Source of the DNA: Allocoprococcus sp004560705
GTDB lineage: Bacteria; Bacillota; Clostridia; Lachnospirales; Lachnospiraceae
DNA: 64,000 nt
Assembly: GCF_052065755.1 (NCBI RefSeq)
Contig: NZ_JBQHTK010000010.1
Location: 1 to 64,000, forward strand
Direction of reading: 5' to 3'
Every line of letters begins with the position of its first letter. The stretch's first letter is position 1. A program made the translations under genes and the position numbers. Under the pieces are notes generated by a model. It was not told where the DNA came from. It searched no databases and was given only the letters and a program-made list of their open reading frames with translations. Shown here in pieces: positions 8,045 through 16,756 of the stretch.

Positions 8045-9070
8045 ATGCAAATAGGTGAAGTGATACGTAAATACAGAAAATCCGCCGATATGACTCAGGA
8101 AGAAATGGCGAACCGTCTTGGTGTGACTGCCCCGGCAGTCAATAAATGGGAAAATGGAAATTCTTATCCGGATATCACACTTCTCGCCCCGATTGCCAGA
8201 CTGCTCGGCATTTCAACAGATGAACTGCTCTCATATCGTGAAGAGCTTTCTTCCGAAGAAATACAAGAACTTGTTCGTACAGCAAACACCAAATTTCAAG
8301 AAGAAAATTATGAAGATGTTTTCCGATGGATCAAAAAAGAACTGGAACTATACCCGAATTGCGAGCAGCTGATCTGGCAGATGGCCGTCATGCTCGACGC
8401 CAACCGACTCTTGAAAGGCCTGCCGGATTCCGATGATTACGATGATTACATCTGCAGCTGCTATACACGTGTCCTGAGCAGCAAGGATGAGACTCTACGA
8501 TATCATGCTGCAGACTCTTTGTTCGGATTCTACATGCGCAAAGAAGAATACGAAACTGCCGGCAAGTATTTACAGTACTTATCGGTGCAGAATCCGGAAC
8601 GAAAGCGGAAACAGGCTGAAATTTATCAAAAAACAGGTCGGATTCAAGAAGCCTACAAAACTTATGAAGAATTGCTATTTGCCGAATATCAGGTGGTAAG
8701 CGGAATACTCACCGGTATGTATATGCTTGCCTTACAGGAACATGATAGTTCAAAAGCCCACCTGCTGATTGAGAAACAAAGCGGGCTGGCCAGATTATTT
8801 GAAATGGGTAAATACTATGAAATTTCATGTCGACTGGATCTGGCTGCATTTGAGAAGGATGCGAAAAACTCCGCTGAAATCATGTCACAGATGTTGGACT
8901 CGGTTGATGATATATTCTGTTTCCGCAATTCACCGCTTTATGAACATATGACGTTCAAAGAACCACAAGCCAACTTCATAGAGAAATTAAAAAATAACTT
9001 GATTTTGTGTTTTCAAGACAAAGAAACATTTAATTTTCTCGAGGAACAGACGAATTACGCCAACGAATAA
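8045..9070 (+). CDS. XRE-family regulator with TPR-like C-terminal region
   Basis: 341 residues. Residues about 6-60 form a Cro/C1-type helix-turn-helix (MTQEEMANRLGVTAPAVNKWENG, DNA-recognition helix in the middle), ending in DITLLAPIARLLGISTDELL. The remaining 270 residues are helical with repeated aromatic/leucine patterns (IWQMAVMLD, YLQYLSVQNPERKRKQAEIYQ, EAYKTYEELL) suggesting TPR-like units that bind a peptide or partner. Start follows AAGGAGGT. Such proteins in Lachnospiraceae are usually local regulators; no target is evident. The next gene on the same strand is 92 nt away. Confidence 0.82.
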   Translation: MQIGEVIRKYRKSADMTQEEMANRLGVTAPAVNKWENGNSYPDITLLAPIARLLGISTDELLSYREELSSEEIQELVRTANTKFQEENYEDVFRWIKKELELYPNCEQLIWQMAVMLDANRLLKGLPDSDDYDDYICSCYTRVLSSKDETLRYHAADSLFGFYMRKEEYETAGKYLQYLSVQNPERKRKQAEIYQKTGRIQEAYKTYEELLFAEYQVVSGILTGMYMLALQEHDSSKAHLLIEKQSGLARLFEMGKYYEISCRLDLAAFEKDAKNSAEIMSQMLDSVDDIFCFRNSPLYEHMTFKEPQANFIEKLKNNLILCFQDKETFNFLEEQTNYANE

Positions 9071-9162
9071 ACCGGCAAGAAAAAATTACCTCTTCTCTCA
9101 GTTGGTGTGCTATAATAAACAGTATATTCGCATATATTCATACTTACCGGAGGTGGAAGATT

Positions 9163-9534
9163 ATGTTTTTTATCATGGGTGCCGGACAGGATCAGAAAGT
9201 CCTCCCATTTGACCAGATCATGCTTTGCAAATGCTGCGGGAAATTCGGCCATATTCAGATTATCATGACCTATTCTTATTTCTCATTTTTCTTTATCCCG
9301 CTTTTTAAATGGAACAGGCATTACTATGCCAAAATGAACTGCTGCGGAGCCGTCTGCGAACTTTCTCCCGAACTGGGCAAGGAAATTGCACGCGGAAATG
9401 TAACCTCGGTGAATGAAAATGATCTGATATTTTCCCCGGGGTCTTCATCCGGCAGACACTGCCCGAACTGCGGTTATCATACCAATGAAAATTTTGACTT
9501 CTGCCCCAAATGCGGAAGCCGCATGCATCCATAA
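9163..9534 (+). CDS. Zinc-ribbon protein
   Basis: 123 residues. The N-terminus carries CKCC (about residues 22-25), then an aromatic, hydrophobic stretch (FSFFFIPLF, about 40-48) as in the YqjF/zinc-ribbon_15-like proteins, and the C-terminus ends in a double-zinc-ribbon half CPNCGYHTNENFDFCPKCG. An extended -10 sequence TGCTATAAT lies about 55 nt upstream and the ribosome site is GGAGGTGG. Function unknown; probably structural zinc binding rather than catalysis. Confidence 0.7.
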   Translation: MFFIMGAGQDQKVLPFDQIMLCKCCGKFGHIQIIMTYSYFSFFFIPLFKWNRHYYAKMNCCGAVCELSPELGKEIARGNVTSVNENDLIFSPGSSSGRHCPNCGYHTNENFDFCPKCGSRMHP

Positions 9535-9541
9535 AAAGTTT

Positions 9542-9573
9542 GGCCTTTGATGAATCTTATCTCACCAAAGGCC
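9542..9573. terminator. Bidirectional terminator between zinc-ribbon gene and pdxT remnant
   Basis: GGCCTTTG (9542-9549) pairs with CAAAGGCC (9566-9573); a TATTATTATT run follows on the plus strand. It separates two convergent transcription units. Confidence 0.75.
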
Positions 9574-9578
9574 TATTA

Positions 9579-9823
9579 TTATTGATTTTCACATTCTTTC
9601 AAAAACATCTCATGGATTCGATCATCCTCATCCAGTTCCGGATGAAACGAAAGGCCATACTGTTTTCCAGATTTTACAGCCACAATATTTCCGTCAACCT
9701 CTGCCAGAATTTCTGTTCCAGATCACTTTTCTGCCGCAGCTCTACACATTCGGCTCCCAACGATTCCAGTTTTTTTCTATGCTCTATAAATGCTCCCTGC
9801 ACAGCAAGTATCCCGATCTTCAT
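9579..9823 (-). pseudogene. pdxT: pdxT remnant with large internal deletion
   Basis: PdxT is the glutaminase subunit of pyridoxal-phosphate synthase. Reading from the ATG at 9823, six nt after the pdxS stop, gives MKIGILAVQGAFIEHRK and on to DLEQ, the normal first 37 residues. The frame then breaks. In another frame the same strand encodes ILAEVDGNIVAV, SFHPELDEDDRIHEMF and a stop at 9579, the normal C-terminal 45 residues including the His-Glu pair of the catalytic triad. About 105 middle residues, including the GGEST oxyanion loop and the nucleophilic cysteine, are missing. As it stands only a 49-residue peptide would be made. Confidence 0.88.
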
Positions 9824-9829
9824 TCTACT

Positions 9830-10705
9830 CTACTTGCCCCTCTCTGCCATCAGAAGCTGAATTCCCTGTTCGTTAATACCTACCATGGCCTCGCCAAGGT
9901 CTTCGGAAAGTTCAGCAAACATTTTGCTGTCCTGATAGTTTGTCACTGCTTTTACGATTGCCGCTGCCCGTTTTTTCGGATCACCGGATTTGAAAATACC
10001 GGATCCTACAAATACACCTTCTGCGCCAAGCTGCATCATCAGTGCCGCATCTGCAGGAGTTGCCACACCGCCTGCCGCAAAATTCACTACCGGAAGACGA
10101 CTGTTATTATGCACATATTCAATCAATTCATATGGCACTCTCAGATTCTTTGCTTCCTCAAACAACTCGTCCTCGCGCATAGAAACGACTTTGGCGATTT
10201 CGCTGTTCATCATTCTCATATGTCTTACAGCCTGAACAACATCGCCGGTTCCCGGTTCTCCTTTTGTTCGGATCATAGATGCGCCCTCGTTGATTCTTCT
10301 GAGTGCCTCTCCCAAATCTTTTGCTCCGCACACAAAAGGAACTTTGAATTTACGCTTGTCAATATGATACACATCATCTGCCGGTGACAATACTTCACTT
10401 TCGTCGATGTAATCAATCTCTATCGCTTCCAGAATCTGTGCTTCCACAAAATGTCCGATTCTGCATTTTGCCATGACAGGAATCGATACTGCTTCCTGAA
10501 TTCCTTTGATCATTTTTGGATCGCTCATTCTGGAAACTCCGCCTGCCGCACGAATATCCGCCGGAATACGTTCCAGCGCCATAACAGCACATGCACCTGC
10601 CTCCTCCGCAATTCTCGCCTGCTCCGGAGTCGTTACATCCATAATCACTCCGCCTTTTAACATCTGCGCAAGCTGTTTATTCAATTCATATCGTTTTGTG
10701 TCCAT
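9830..10705 (-). CDS. pdxS: Pyridoxal 5'-phosphate synthase subunit PdxS
   Basis: PdxS makes PLP from ribose 5-phosphate, glyceraldehyde 3-phosphate and ammonia. 291 residues, standard length. It shows GGVIMDVTTPEQARIAEE, the Schiff-base lysine region IPVMAKCRIGH (about residues 78-88), SEVLSPAD, FVCGAKDLGEA and NFAAGGVATPADAALMM. It is intact, but its normal partner pdxT immediately downstream is broken, so ammonia supply must come from free ammonium or a PdxT encoded elsewhere. Start follows ACGGAGGT. Confidence 0.96.
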   Translation of the reverse strand: MDTKRYELNKQLAQMLKGGVIMDVTTPEQARIAEEAGACAVMALERIPADIRAAGGVSRMSDPKMIKGIQEAVSIPVMAKCRIGHFVEAQILEAIEIDYIDESEVLSPADDVYHIDKRKFKVPFVCGAKDLGEALRRINEGASMIRTKGEPGTGDVVQAVRHMRMMNSEIAKVVSMREDELFEEAKNLRVPYELIEYVHNNSRLPVVNFAAGGVATPADAALMMQLGAEGVFVGSGIFKSGDPKKRAAAIVKAVTNYQDSKMFAELSEDLGEAMVGINEQGIQLLMAERGK

Positions 10706-10829
10706 TTTGATTACCTCCGTTTATCTCATAACCTATCGTATTGGTATGTATAGTATCTCAAAACTGACATGAAATGAATATACAATTTTCATTATTTTAT
10801 AGAGGACAGTTTTAAAATGAATCTAAAAA

Positions 10830-10853
10830 GAGGATGCAGTAAATCTACATCCT
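10830..10853. terminator. Terminator overlapping the HD-Nudix stop codon
   Basis: GAGGATGCAG / CTACATCCTC stem. On the minus strand it is followed by TTTTTAG, and the stop codon of the HD-Nudix gene lies inside the stem. On the plus strand CGTTTTTTC follows, so it may work both ways. Confidence 0.75.
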
Positions 10854-11834
10854 CCGTTTTTTCAATATCCATTTTTGTGCTTCTACGAACATTTTATCAC
10901 ATGCTTCTTCATACGGAAGCCATTCCAGCACATGATCTTTTTCTATCGGCTCTGCAACTTTCTCTTCCAGCTTCCCCGAATAATAGAATTGTATCGGATG
11001 AAAATACCCGATTCTTTCATGTATCCCATATATTTCCGCCGAACCTTCATACCGCTCAATTACCACAGAATATCCCGTCTCTTCCATACATTCTCTCACA
11101 ATGCAATCGATATGAGTTTCCCCTACATTTATACCTCCGCCCGGAAGAAAATATCCTTTCGGTGTCCGAATGACAGCCACCTTCCCTTCGTGCGTTGCAA
11201 TCAGATAAGCCCCCGGTCGGTCATAATATACCGCACCTTCAACCGGCTCACCAAATGTTTTTTCGATAAAATGGCTTTCTCTACTGATTTTTTCCAGTGT
11301 ATCTCTGTAAACTCTCTGCCGAAGCTTTTTCATATATGGGATGTCTTTTGTCTGGTCCTGCCCATAGGTAAACTGCAGATCATACTCAAGCGGGAGCCAG
11401 GTATCAATCGACGCTTCATTATGCTGAATCACCGCTTCCAGCTTATCAAGAGCCTGTACCAGCCGGGACTCCTTCGTCTCCTTTTGAAGAACTTCCCGAA
11501 AAATCCCTTCCAGCTCCTCTTTTCTCCCTTCCGAGAGCATCCCAGTGATTTCCATTAAAGACTCTTCTTCCGTTTTCTCATCCGCCTCCGTCTTAATGAA
11601 TGCAGGAATATCCCCGGTCACTGCTTCTCCCAGATCATGAAAAAGACAAAGTTCCATCACACGGTTCATATCATAGTCGGGAAATTCATCCTTAACCAGC
11701 CAGGCAAAAACCATCAGCCGGTAGGTATGCTCTGCCACACTTTCGCGTCTTCCACTTGAAGTCCAGGAATGACGGGTGTTACATTTTAATTTTTCTGCCA
11801 GTGACAGAAATTCTAATAATTTGCGTTCTTCCAT
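10845..11834 (-). CDS. HD-domain phosphohydrolase fused to a Nudix hydrolase
   Basis: 329 residues with two enzymes in one chain. Residues about 1-185 are a YfbR/HDDC2-like HD domain: HSWTSSGRRESVAEHTYRL, LCLFHDLGEAVTGD (HD metal pair) and ALDKLEA supply the metal ligands; relatives are 5'-deoxynucleotidases. Residues about 200-325 are a Nudix domain with box GGGINVGETHIDCIVREC followed by MEETGY, matching Gx5Ex7REUxEExGU. Together they suggest clean-up of nucleotides or nucleoside diphosphate derivatives. The stop is inside a terminator. It starts 2 nt after the preceding membrane-protein gene, so it belongs to the operon that begins at DUF5685. Confidence 0.85.
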   Translation of the reverse strand: MEERKLLEFLSLAEKLKCNTRHSWTSSGRRESVAEHTYRLMVFAWLVKDEFPDYDMNRVMELCLFHDLGEAVTGDIPAFIKTEADEKTEEESLMEITGMLSEGRKEELEGIFREVLQKETKESRLVQALDKLEAVIQHNEASIDTWLPLEYDLQFTYGQDQTKDIPYMKKLRQRVYRDTLEKISRESHFIEKTFGEPVEGAVYYDRPGAYLIATHEGKVAVIRTPKGYFLPGGGINVGETHIDCIVRECMEETGYSVVIERYEGSAEIYGIHERIGYFHPIQFYYSGKLEEKVAEPIEKDHVLEWLPYEEACDKMFVEAQKWILKKRRM

Positions 11835-11836
11835 AT

Positions 11837-12364
11837 TTACAGTATCTTCCTCATTCTGCTCCAGATCTGCGCCTGCGCATATTCATATGCTCTGTCATAG
11901 ACAAAAAGGCCTGCCTGTCCTGCTGCCACGATTCCAAGCAACATTGCAGGGGTGACCGTTCCCGGAAAAAAAACTTCCCTGAATCCAAACACCATTGGCA
12001 AAAAGAGCAGATTGAAAATTACATATTTGGCTCCCCAGAATAAAGCAGCCCGATTCCGCTCTCCCTGCAATTGTCCTATACGCTTCCAGATCAATTCTAT
12101 GGCAAGAATATAAAATCCCATGGCAGCATAAGAAATTACATACAGTTTATTTGGTGAGATCAGTATCCCAAGAAGAACACCTGCCGCATAGAATACCGCT
12201 CCGGTTCTTATATCCGTCTCCCGGATCAAAAATCCCACAAAATAAGATGCCGCCGCCAGGAGAAATAATGTATTTGTCTCAATCACGCTTCCAAGCGCGA
12301 TACACACTTCGGTAAGTGCCAGTAAAAGTCCGCCAATTGCAATCTTTTTCGCATTTACATGCAT
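11837..12364 (-). CDS. Multi-pass membrane protein of unknown function
   Basis: About 175 residues from the ATG at 12364 (open frame to 12388). Four to five hydrophobic segments are seen, starting IAIGGLLLALTEVCIALGS and including LFLLAAASYFVGFLI, GAVFYAAGVLLGILI and AMLLGIVAAGQAGLFVYD. The pattern resembles small ECF S-component-like or DUF-type membrane proteins of Clostridia, but I cannot name a family. The start overlaps the end of the DnaJ-like gene by 10 nt, and its stop is 2 nt from the HD-Nudix start, so it is translationally coupled to both. Confidence 0.65.
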   Translation of the reverse strand: MHVNAKKIAIGGLLLALTEVCIALGSVIETNTLFLLAAASYFVGFLIRETDIRTGAVFYAAGVLLGILISPNKLYVISYAAMGFYILAIELIWKRIGQLQGERNRAALFWGAKYVIFNLLFLPMVFGFREVFFPGTVTPAMLLGIVAAGQAGLFVYDRAYEYAQAQIWSRMRKIL

Positions 12365-13113
12365 GAGCAAAGGTCGCCTCCCATACATTCACATAACGTG
12401 TCCATGATCCAAAGGTCACAGCACATATTTCCGGTACCGCACGGGGTACTGTTCTGGTTTCCATATCCACCGCCATATGGATTATTCTGATAACGCTGCG
12501 AATTCCAGTTTACCTGATTCAGAAGCTGACGGTACTGCGGATTGTTCGGCTCCATATTGACAGCCTGCTCTGCATGGTTTCTGGCAAGAATATTATTTCC
12601 AACGCCTGCATTTGCCATACTACTTAAGTAGTACCACTGAGCAGTGCGGCTCGGCATTCTGTTCAATACATTCAGTGCATCCTGATATCTGCGGTTGTTG
12701 ATAAAATTGTAAACTGCCTGGAATTCCACATCCTGCTGGCTCCCTGATGAACGATTCTGCTGATATCCCTGATTGCCGCCATTTCCATAGCCGTAATTAT
12801 ATCCATATCCCTGACCGCCATAGCTGTTATTTCCACGACTGCTGTTGTTCCTGTAGCTGCCATTGTTCCCATAGCTGCTGTTTCCATACCCATAACCGCC
12901 GTATCCGCCGTTACCACGATTCTCACGTTCACGCATAATGATGTCGTAAGCTTCCTGAACCTCTTTGAATTTCTCTTCTGCAAGGTCTGCCAACGGATTA
13001 TTTACATTGGCATCCGGATGGTATTTTCTTGTCAGCTCGCGGTATGCCTTTTTTATCTCATCATCCGATGCACTCGGTGATACACCAAGCACTTCATAAG
13101 GATTCTTTGTCAT
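12355..13113 (-). CDS. J-domain (DnaJ-like) protein with Gly/Tyr/Asn-rich linker and Cys-rich tail
   Basis: 252 residues. Residues 4-66 are a J domain with the HPD motif (RKYHPDANVN), which would stimulate an Hsp70 ATPase. Residues about 68-128 are a low-complexity linker rich in Gly, Tyr, Asn and Ser. Residues about 130-205 look like tandem TPR helices (YNFINNRRYQDALNVLNRM; NHAEQAVNMEPNNPQYRQLL). The last 30 residues hold seven cysteines. No DnaJ zinc centre or substrate domain, so it is a type III J-protein. It overlaps the DUF5685 gene by 4 nt (ATGA) and the membrane-protein gene by 10 nt. Confidence 0.85.
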   Translation of the reverse strand: MTKNPYEVLGVSPSASDDEIKKAYRELTRKYHPDANVNNPLADLAEEKFKEVQEAYDIIMRERENRGNGGYGGYGYGNSSYGNNGSYRNNSSRGNNSYGGQGYGYNYGYGNGGNQGYQQNRSSGSQQDVEFQAVYNFINNRRYQDALNVLNRMPSRTAQWYYLSSMANAGVGNNILARNHAEQAVNMEPNNPQYRQLLNQVNWNSQRYQNNPYGGGYGNQNSTPCGTGNMCCDLWIMDTLCECMGGDLCSCM

Positions 13114-13946
13114 AACTTAGGTTCCTCACTTTTCTTATCCTTCATTTTTTTGTAACGATTCCAGACTCCATCATATAATATATTCCGCAAAATGTCTACA
13201 TCCAGCAGGCATGGAAGCATCTCAAATTCAGCAGTGCAATTTCCGATCATCATACAGAGCATCTCCCTGCATTGCTCCTCATAATCTTCTTTTTGGGAAA
13301 GTTCCTTCAGTGGATTATAACTTTTTGTCCGCATATCCTTTTCCAGGTCCTCCCAGGCATCCATAATGTAAATGAATTTTCCAAGGTAAAATCCGATTTT
13401 CCTGAGCCTGTCTTCCCACCCGTCTTTTTTATAAACGAAGAGTTCTGCCATCATTCTCCCAAAGCATCCGGAAGGTCTGTCAATCTCCATCGTTCCGCTT
13501 TTTTCGCAGCGGGAAAGATTTTTCAGTTCCCGCTGTATCGCCCTGCACTGTCTCGGATATTTGCGTACTATCTTCTTCATCTTGTGCCGAAGCGCACAGG
13601 TTCCCGCAAAACCACTCACTTTTTTTTCATCCTGCCAGTCATCCTTCAGATGATAATATGCCAGGATCATATTCATATCCGCAGCATATTCCGTAATCTC
13701 ATTCTGAAGCATGAGCTGTTTCTTCGCAGGATGGACCTTGCATCGATGCATACTCCCTTTCGTTTCACACTCATACAGTGAAGTCAGTAATATAACCAGA
13801 AATGTCATATCATAGGTCAGTGTAAGCTGCCCGAGCGTCCCGTGTCTTTCTTTCAAAGAACGGCACAGGCCACAATAGTATGCTTTATATTTTCGAAAAT
13901 CTTTCACCTTAAGTTCCGGCTCATAGGCCGTTACATATCCAAACAT
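13110..13946 (-). CDS. DUF5685 family protein
   Basis: 278 residues. The N-terminus MFGYVTAYEPELKVKDF then YYCGLCRSLKERHG is the signature of DUF5685, a helical family common in Clostridia whose function is unknown. There are further conserved cysteines (HRCKVHPAKK, GTCALRHK) and GCFGRMMAELF with an aspartate-rich stretch (YIMDAWEDLEKD) that resembles an isoprenoid-synthase-like helical fold. It is first in a four-gene overlapping operon with DnaJ-like, membrane and HD-Nudix genes. Confidence 0.8.
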   Translation of the reverse strand: MFGYVTAYEPELKVKDFRKYKAYYCGLCRSLKERHGTLGQLTLTYDMTFLVILLTSLYECETKGSMHRCKVHPAKKQLMLQNEITEYAADMNMILAYYHLKDDWQDEKKVSGFAGTCALRHKMKKIVRKYPRQCRAIQRELKNLSRCEKSGTMEIDRPSGCFGRMMAELFVYKKDGWEDRLRKIGFYLGKFIYIMDAWEDLEKDMRTKSYNPLKELSQKEDYEEQCREMLCMMIGNCTAEFEMLPCLLDVDILRNILYDGVWNRYKKMKDKKSEEPKL

Positions 13947-14007
13947 ATCCGCCTTCTCCCCGTCATTTTCCTCCCCCTTGACGTTTCGCTACTCTTTACG
14001 ATATGTG

Positions 14008-14412
14008 TTAAACTCCGAGAATATTCTCCAGAAGTTCCGCTGCATCCTGAATACATCCGTCACAGCTTCTTAAGACCTTCTTCGTCTGGATCCCCTTCAG
14101 TTCTCCACAGATCGAAGCACCGTTCTTTTCCTCAAAACCGGATACGATCTTCTTGGAAGTCTGATACGTATCCACCTTACTCTTCACCTGAGAATTGCCT
14201 TTGCTGTTCATAAGTCCCACGATTGCAACCGCACCGGAGATCGCACCGCAGGTTCCGTGCATTCCGCCCATTCCGGCTCCGAATCCTTCCATAACTTTGA
14301 ACAACTGGTCCTCATCCATATCCACCTGATCACTGAATGCACACGCTACTGCCTGTGCACAATTATAACCCTTTGCGTGCAATTCCAATGCCTTTTCAGC
14401 GTATTTTCCCAT
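14008..14412 (-). CDS. C_GCAxxG_C_C family protein
   Basis: 134 residues with the pattern that names the family: GYNCAQAV, then GFGAGMGGMHGTCGAISGA, then late cysteines ICGELKG and CDGCIQDAA. Members are small, probably redox-active or metal-binding proteins in anaerobes; the reaction is unknown. Ribosome site AAGGAGAC. It follows tex by 18 nt on the same strand and is probably cotranscribed with it. Confidence 0.82.
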   Translation of the reverse strand: MGKYAEKALELHAKGYNCAQAVACAFSDQVDMDEDQLFKVMEGFGAGMGGMHGTCGAISGAVAIVGLMNSKGNSQVKSKVDTYQTSKKIVSGFEEKNGASICGELKGIQTKKVLRSCDGCIQDAAELLENILGV

Positions 14413-14430
14413 AGCATCTGTCTCCTTTTT

Positions 14431-16587
14431 CTATTTTTGTATTCCTCTCATGGTCAATTGAATTCTCTTTTTCTGCAGATCTACACTCATGACTTTGACA
14501 TCCACAATATCACCGACGCTGACTGCTTCCAGCGGATGCTTGATAAATTTGTCTGTGATCTGTGAAATGTGTACCAGACCGTCCTGATGAACTCCGATAT
14601 CAACAAACACCCCAAAATCAATGACATTTCTGACCGTTCCTTTCAGGATCATTCCTTCCTTCAGGTCTTTCATCTCCAGTACGTCTGTTCTGAGAATCGG
14701 TTTCGGCATCTCGTCACGCGGGTCACGGGCCGGTTTTTCCAGTTCTTTTACAATATCTCTTAAAGTAATCTCACCGATTCCAAGCTCTTCTGCCAGTTTC
14801 TTGTAATCCCGGATCGTGAGAGAAAGGCCGGTCAGCTTTCCTGCCACAATATCTTCCGGTTTAAATCCCTGTTTTTCCAGAAGTTTTGTCGCTGCTTCAT
14901 AGGACTCCGGATGTACACTGGTTCCGTCCAGCGGATTCTTGCCTCCCTGGATTCTCATGAAACCTGCACACTGCTCGAACGCCTTCGGTCCCAGTTTCGG
15001 AACTTTCAGGAGCTGCCTGCGATCCTCAAATTTTCCGTTTTCTTCGCGGTATGCCACGATATTTTTCGCAAGAGTACCGGAAATGCCGGAAATATAAGCA
15101 AGCAGCGGCGCCGATGCGGTATTCAAATCCACGCCGACCTTATTTACGCAGTCCTCCACAACTCCGGAAAGTGCCTCGCTTAATTTCTTCTGGTTCATAT
15201 CATGCTGATACTGTCCCACACCGATGGATTTCGGATCGATCTTCACGAGTTCGGCAAGCGGGTCCTGAAGCCTTCTTGCAATCGAAGTCGCACTTCTTTG
15301 TCCGACATCGAATTTCGGGAACTCCTCGGTTGCCAGTTTACTTGCAGAATAAACGGATGCACCTGCTTCATTTACGATCACATACTGTACCTTCTGCGGA
15401 ATTTCTTTCAGCAGCTCTACGATAAACTGCTCTGATTCCCGGGAAGCGGTTCCGTTGCCCAGTGATATCAGGCTCACATTATACTTCGGAATGATCTTTT
15501 TAAGCAAATCTTTCGCTGCCTGAATCTTCTGCGGTGTGGTCGGCGCTGTCGGATAAATAACCGTCGTACCGATTACTTTTCCGGTCGGGTCGACGACGGC
15601 CAACTTACATCCGGTACGGAACGCGGGATCCCATCCCAGAACGACCTGTCCGACAATCGGGGGCTGCATCAGAAGCTGTTCCAGATTCTTGCCAAATACG
15701 AGAATCGCACCATCTTCCGCTTTCTCCGTAAGGTCATTGCGGATCTCACGCTCAATCGCCGGCGCGATCAGTCTCTTATAACTGTCTTCCACAACTGCTT
15801 TTAATACAGGTGTGGTGTATTGGTTGTCTTTGTGAATAACCTTTTTCTCAAGATAGCGGATGATATCCTCCTCCGGCGCTTCGATCTTCACAGTCAGGAA
15901 TTTTTCTTTTTCACCACGGTTTAATGCCAGCACGCGGTGCCCTGCAAGCTTTGCAACCGGCTCTGCGAAATCGTAGTACATTTCATATACAGATTCTGCC
16001 TTTTCATCCTTTGCCGCAGAGGTCAGCATTCCCTTTTTCACCGTCAGATTCCGGATATGCGTCCTGTATTCCGCCTCATCGGAAATCGATTCTGCCAGAA
16101 TATCTTTCGCACCTTCAATTGCTTCCGCAGCACTTGCCACTCCTTTTTCCTCTGATATATACTCTGCTGCCGTTTCTTCCAGAGGACCTTTCGCGTTCTG
16201 CAGGGAAATATATACCGCCAGCGGCTCCAGACCTTTTTCTTTCGCGATGGTTGCACGGGTACGTCTCTTCGGACGATACGGGCGATAGAGATCATCCACC
16301 AGCACCTGTGTCTCTGCCGCCAGAATCTGTGCTTTCAGTTCCGGTGTCAGCTTACCCTGCTCTTCAATACTGGAAAGTACCTGTTCTTTCTTCTCCTCCA
16401 GATTTCTGAGATACATCAGTCTTTCATGTAATTTACGAAGCTGCTCATCATCCAGCGTACCATGCGCTTCCTTACGGTAACGTGCAATAAACGGGATCGT
16501 ATTTCCTTCATCTATCAGCTTGACCGCGGCATCCACCTGCCACCTTTTTACGCCAAGTTCTTCGGTAATCTTTTGATTAATGTCCAT
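14431..16587 (-). CDS. tex: Tex-like RNA-binding transcription accessory protein
   Basis: 718 residues from the ATG at 16587 (preceded by GAGGATTTATTAC); the frame is open to 16629 without a ribosome site. Domain order matches Tex: N-terminal helix-turn-helix region (ARYRKEAHGTLDDEQLRKL), YqgF-like RNase H fold (GWDPAFRTGCKLAVVD), helix-hairpin-helix (NTASAPLLAYISGISGTLA, KVPKLGPKAFEQCAGF), and a C-terminal S1 domain (LKGTVRNVIDFGVFVDIG, DGLVHISQI). Tex binds nucleic acid and affects transcription and RNA turnover; the exact role is debated. A bidirectional terminator lies upstream. Confidence 0.93.
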   Translation of the reverse strand: MDINQKITEELGVKRWQVDAAVKLIDEGNTIPFIARYRKEAHGTLDDEQLRKLHERLMYLRNLEEKKEQVLSSIEEQGKLTPELKAQILAAETQVLVDDLYRPYRPKRRTRATIAKEKGLEPLAVYISLQNAKGPLEETAAEYISEEKGVASAAEAIEGAKDILAESISDEAEYRTHIRNLTVKKGMLTSAAKDEKAESVYEMYYDFAEPVAKLAGHRVLALNRGEKEKFLTVKIEAPEEDIIRYLEKKVIHKDNQYTTPVLKAVVEDSYKRLIAPAIEREIRNDLTEKAEDGAILVFGKNLEQLLMQPPIVGQVVLGWDPAFRTGCKLAVVDPTGKVIGTTVIYPTAPTTPQKIQAAKDLLKKIIPKYNVSLISLGNGTASRESEQFIVELLKEIPQKVQYVIVNEAGASVYSASKLATEEFPKFDVGQRSATSIARRLQDPLAELVKIDPKSIGVGQYQHDMNQKKLSEALSGVVEDCVNKVGVDLNTASAPLLAYISGISGTLAKNIVAYREENGKFEDRRQLLKVPKLGPKAFEQCAGFMRIQGGKNPLDGTSVHPESYEAATKLLEKQGFKPEDIVAGKLTGLSLTIRDYKKLAEELGIGEITLRDIVKELEKPARDPRDEMPKPILRTDVLEMKDLKEGMILKGTVRNVIDFGVFVDIGVHQDGLVHISQITDKFIKHPLEAVSVGDIVDVKVMSVDLQKKRIQLTMRGIQK

Positions 16588-16677
16588 GTAATAAATCCTC
16601 ACTTTCTTTATGCCAAAGCACAGAAACACTACTGCTTATCATATCATGATGATTTCAATTTTTCAACGAATCATCTA

Positions 16678-16713
16678 AAAATAGCGCCGGGGCCTCTGTC
16701 CACGACGCTATTT
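16678..16713. terminator. Symmetric hairpin between tex and gene debris
   Basis: AAATAGCG / CGCTATTT stem with a GC-rich loop. T-rich ends on both sides allow termination of minus-strand transcripts from the debris region. Confidence 0.6.
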
Positions 16714-16756
16714 ATCACATATACACAAAATATTTTTTCTCCTTCAGTATCAGCAG

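Noticed and set aside
12672..12938. Open frames inside the repetitive Gly/Tyr/Asn segment of the J-protein, and the repeat look of this DNA
   Set aside because: They are shadows of the low-complexity linker in other frames. The DNA repeats are codon-level (GGNTAYGGN) and irregular, not a CRISPR array or a VNTR.
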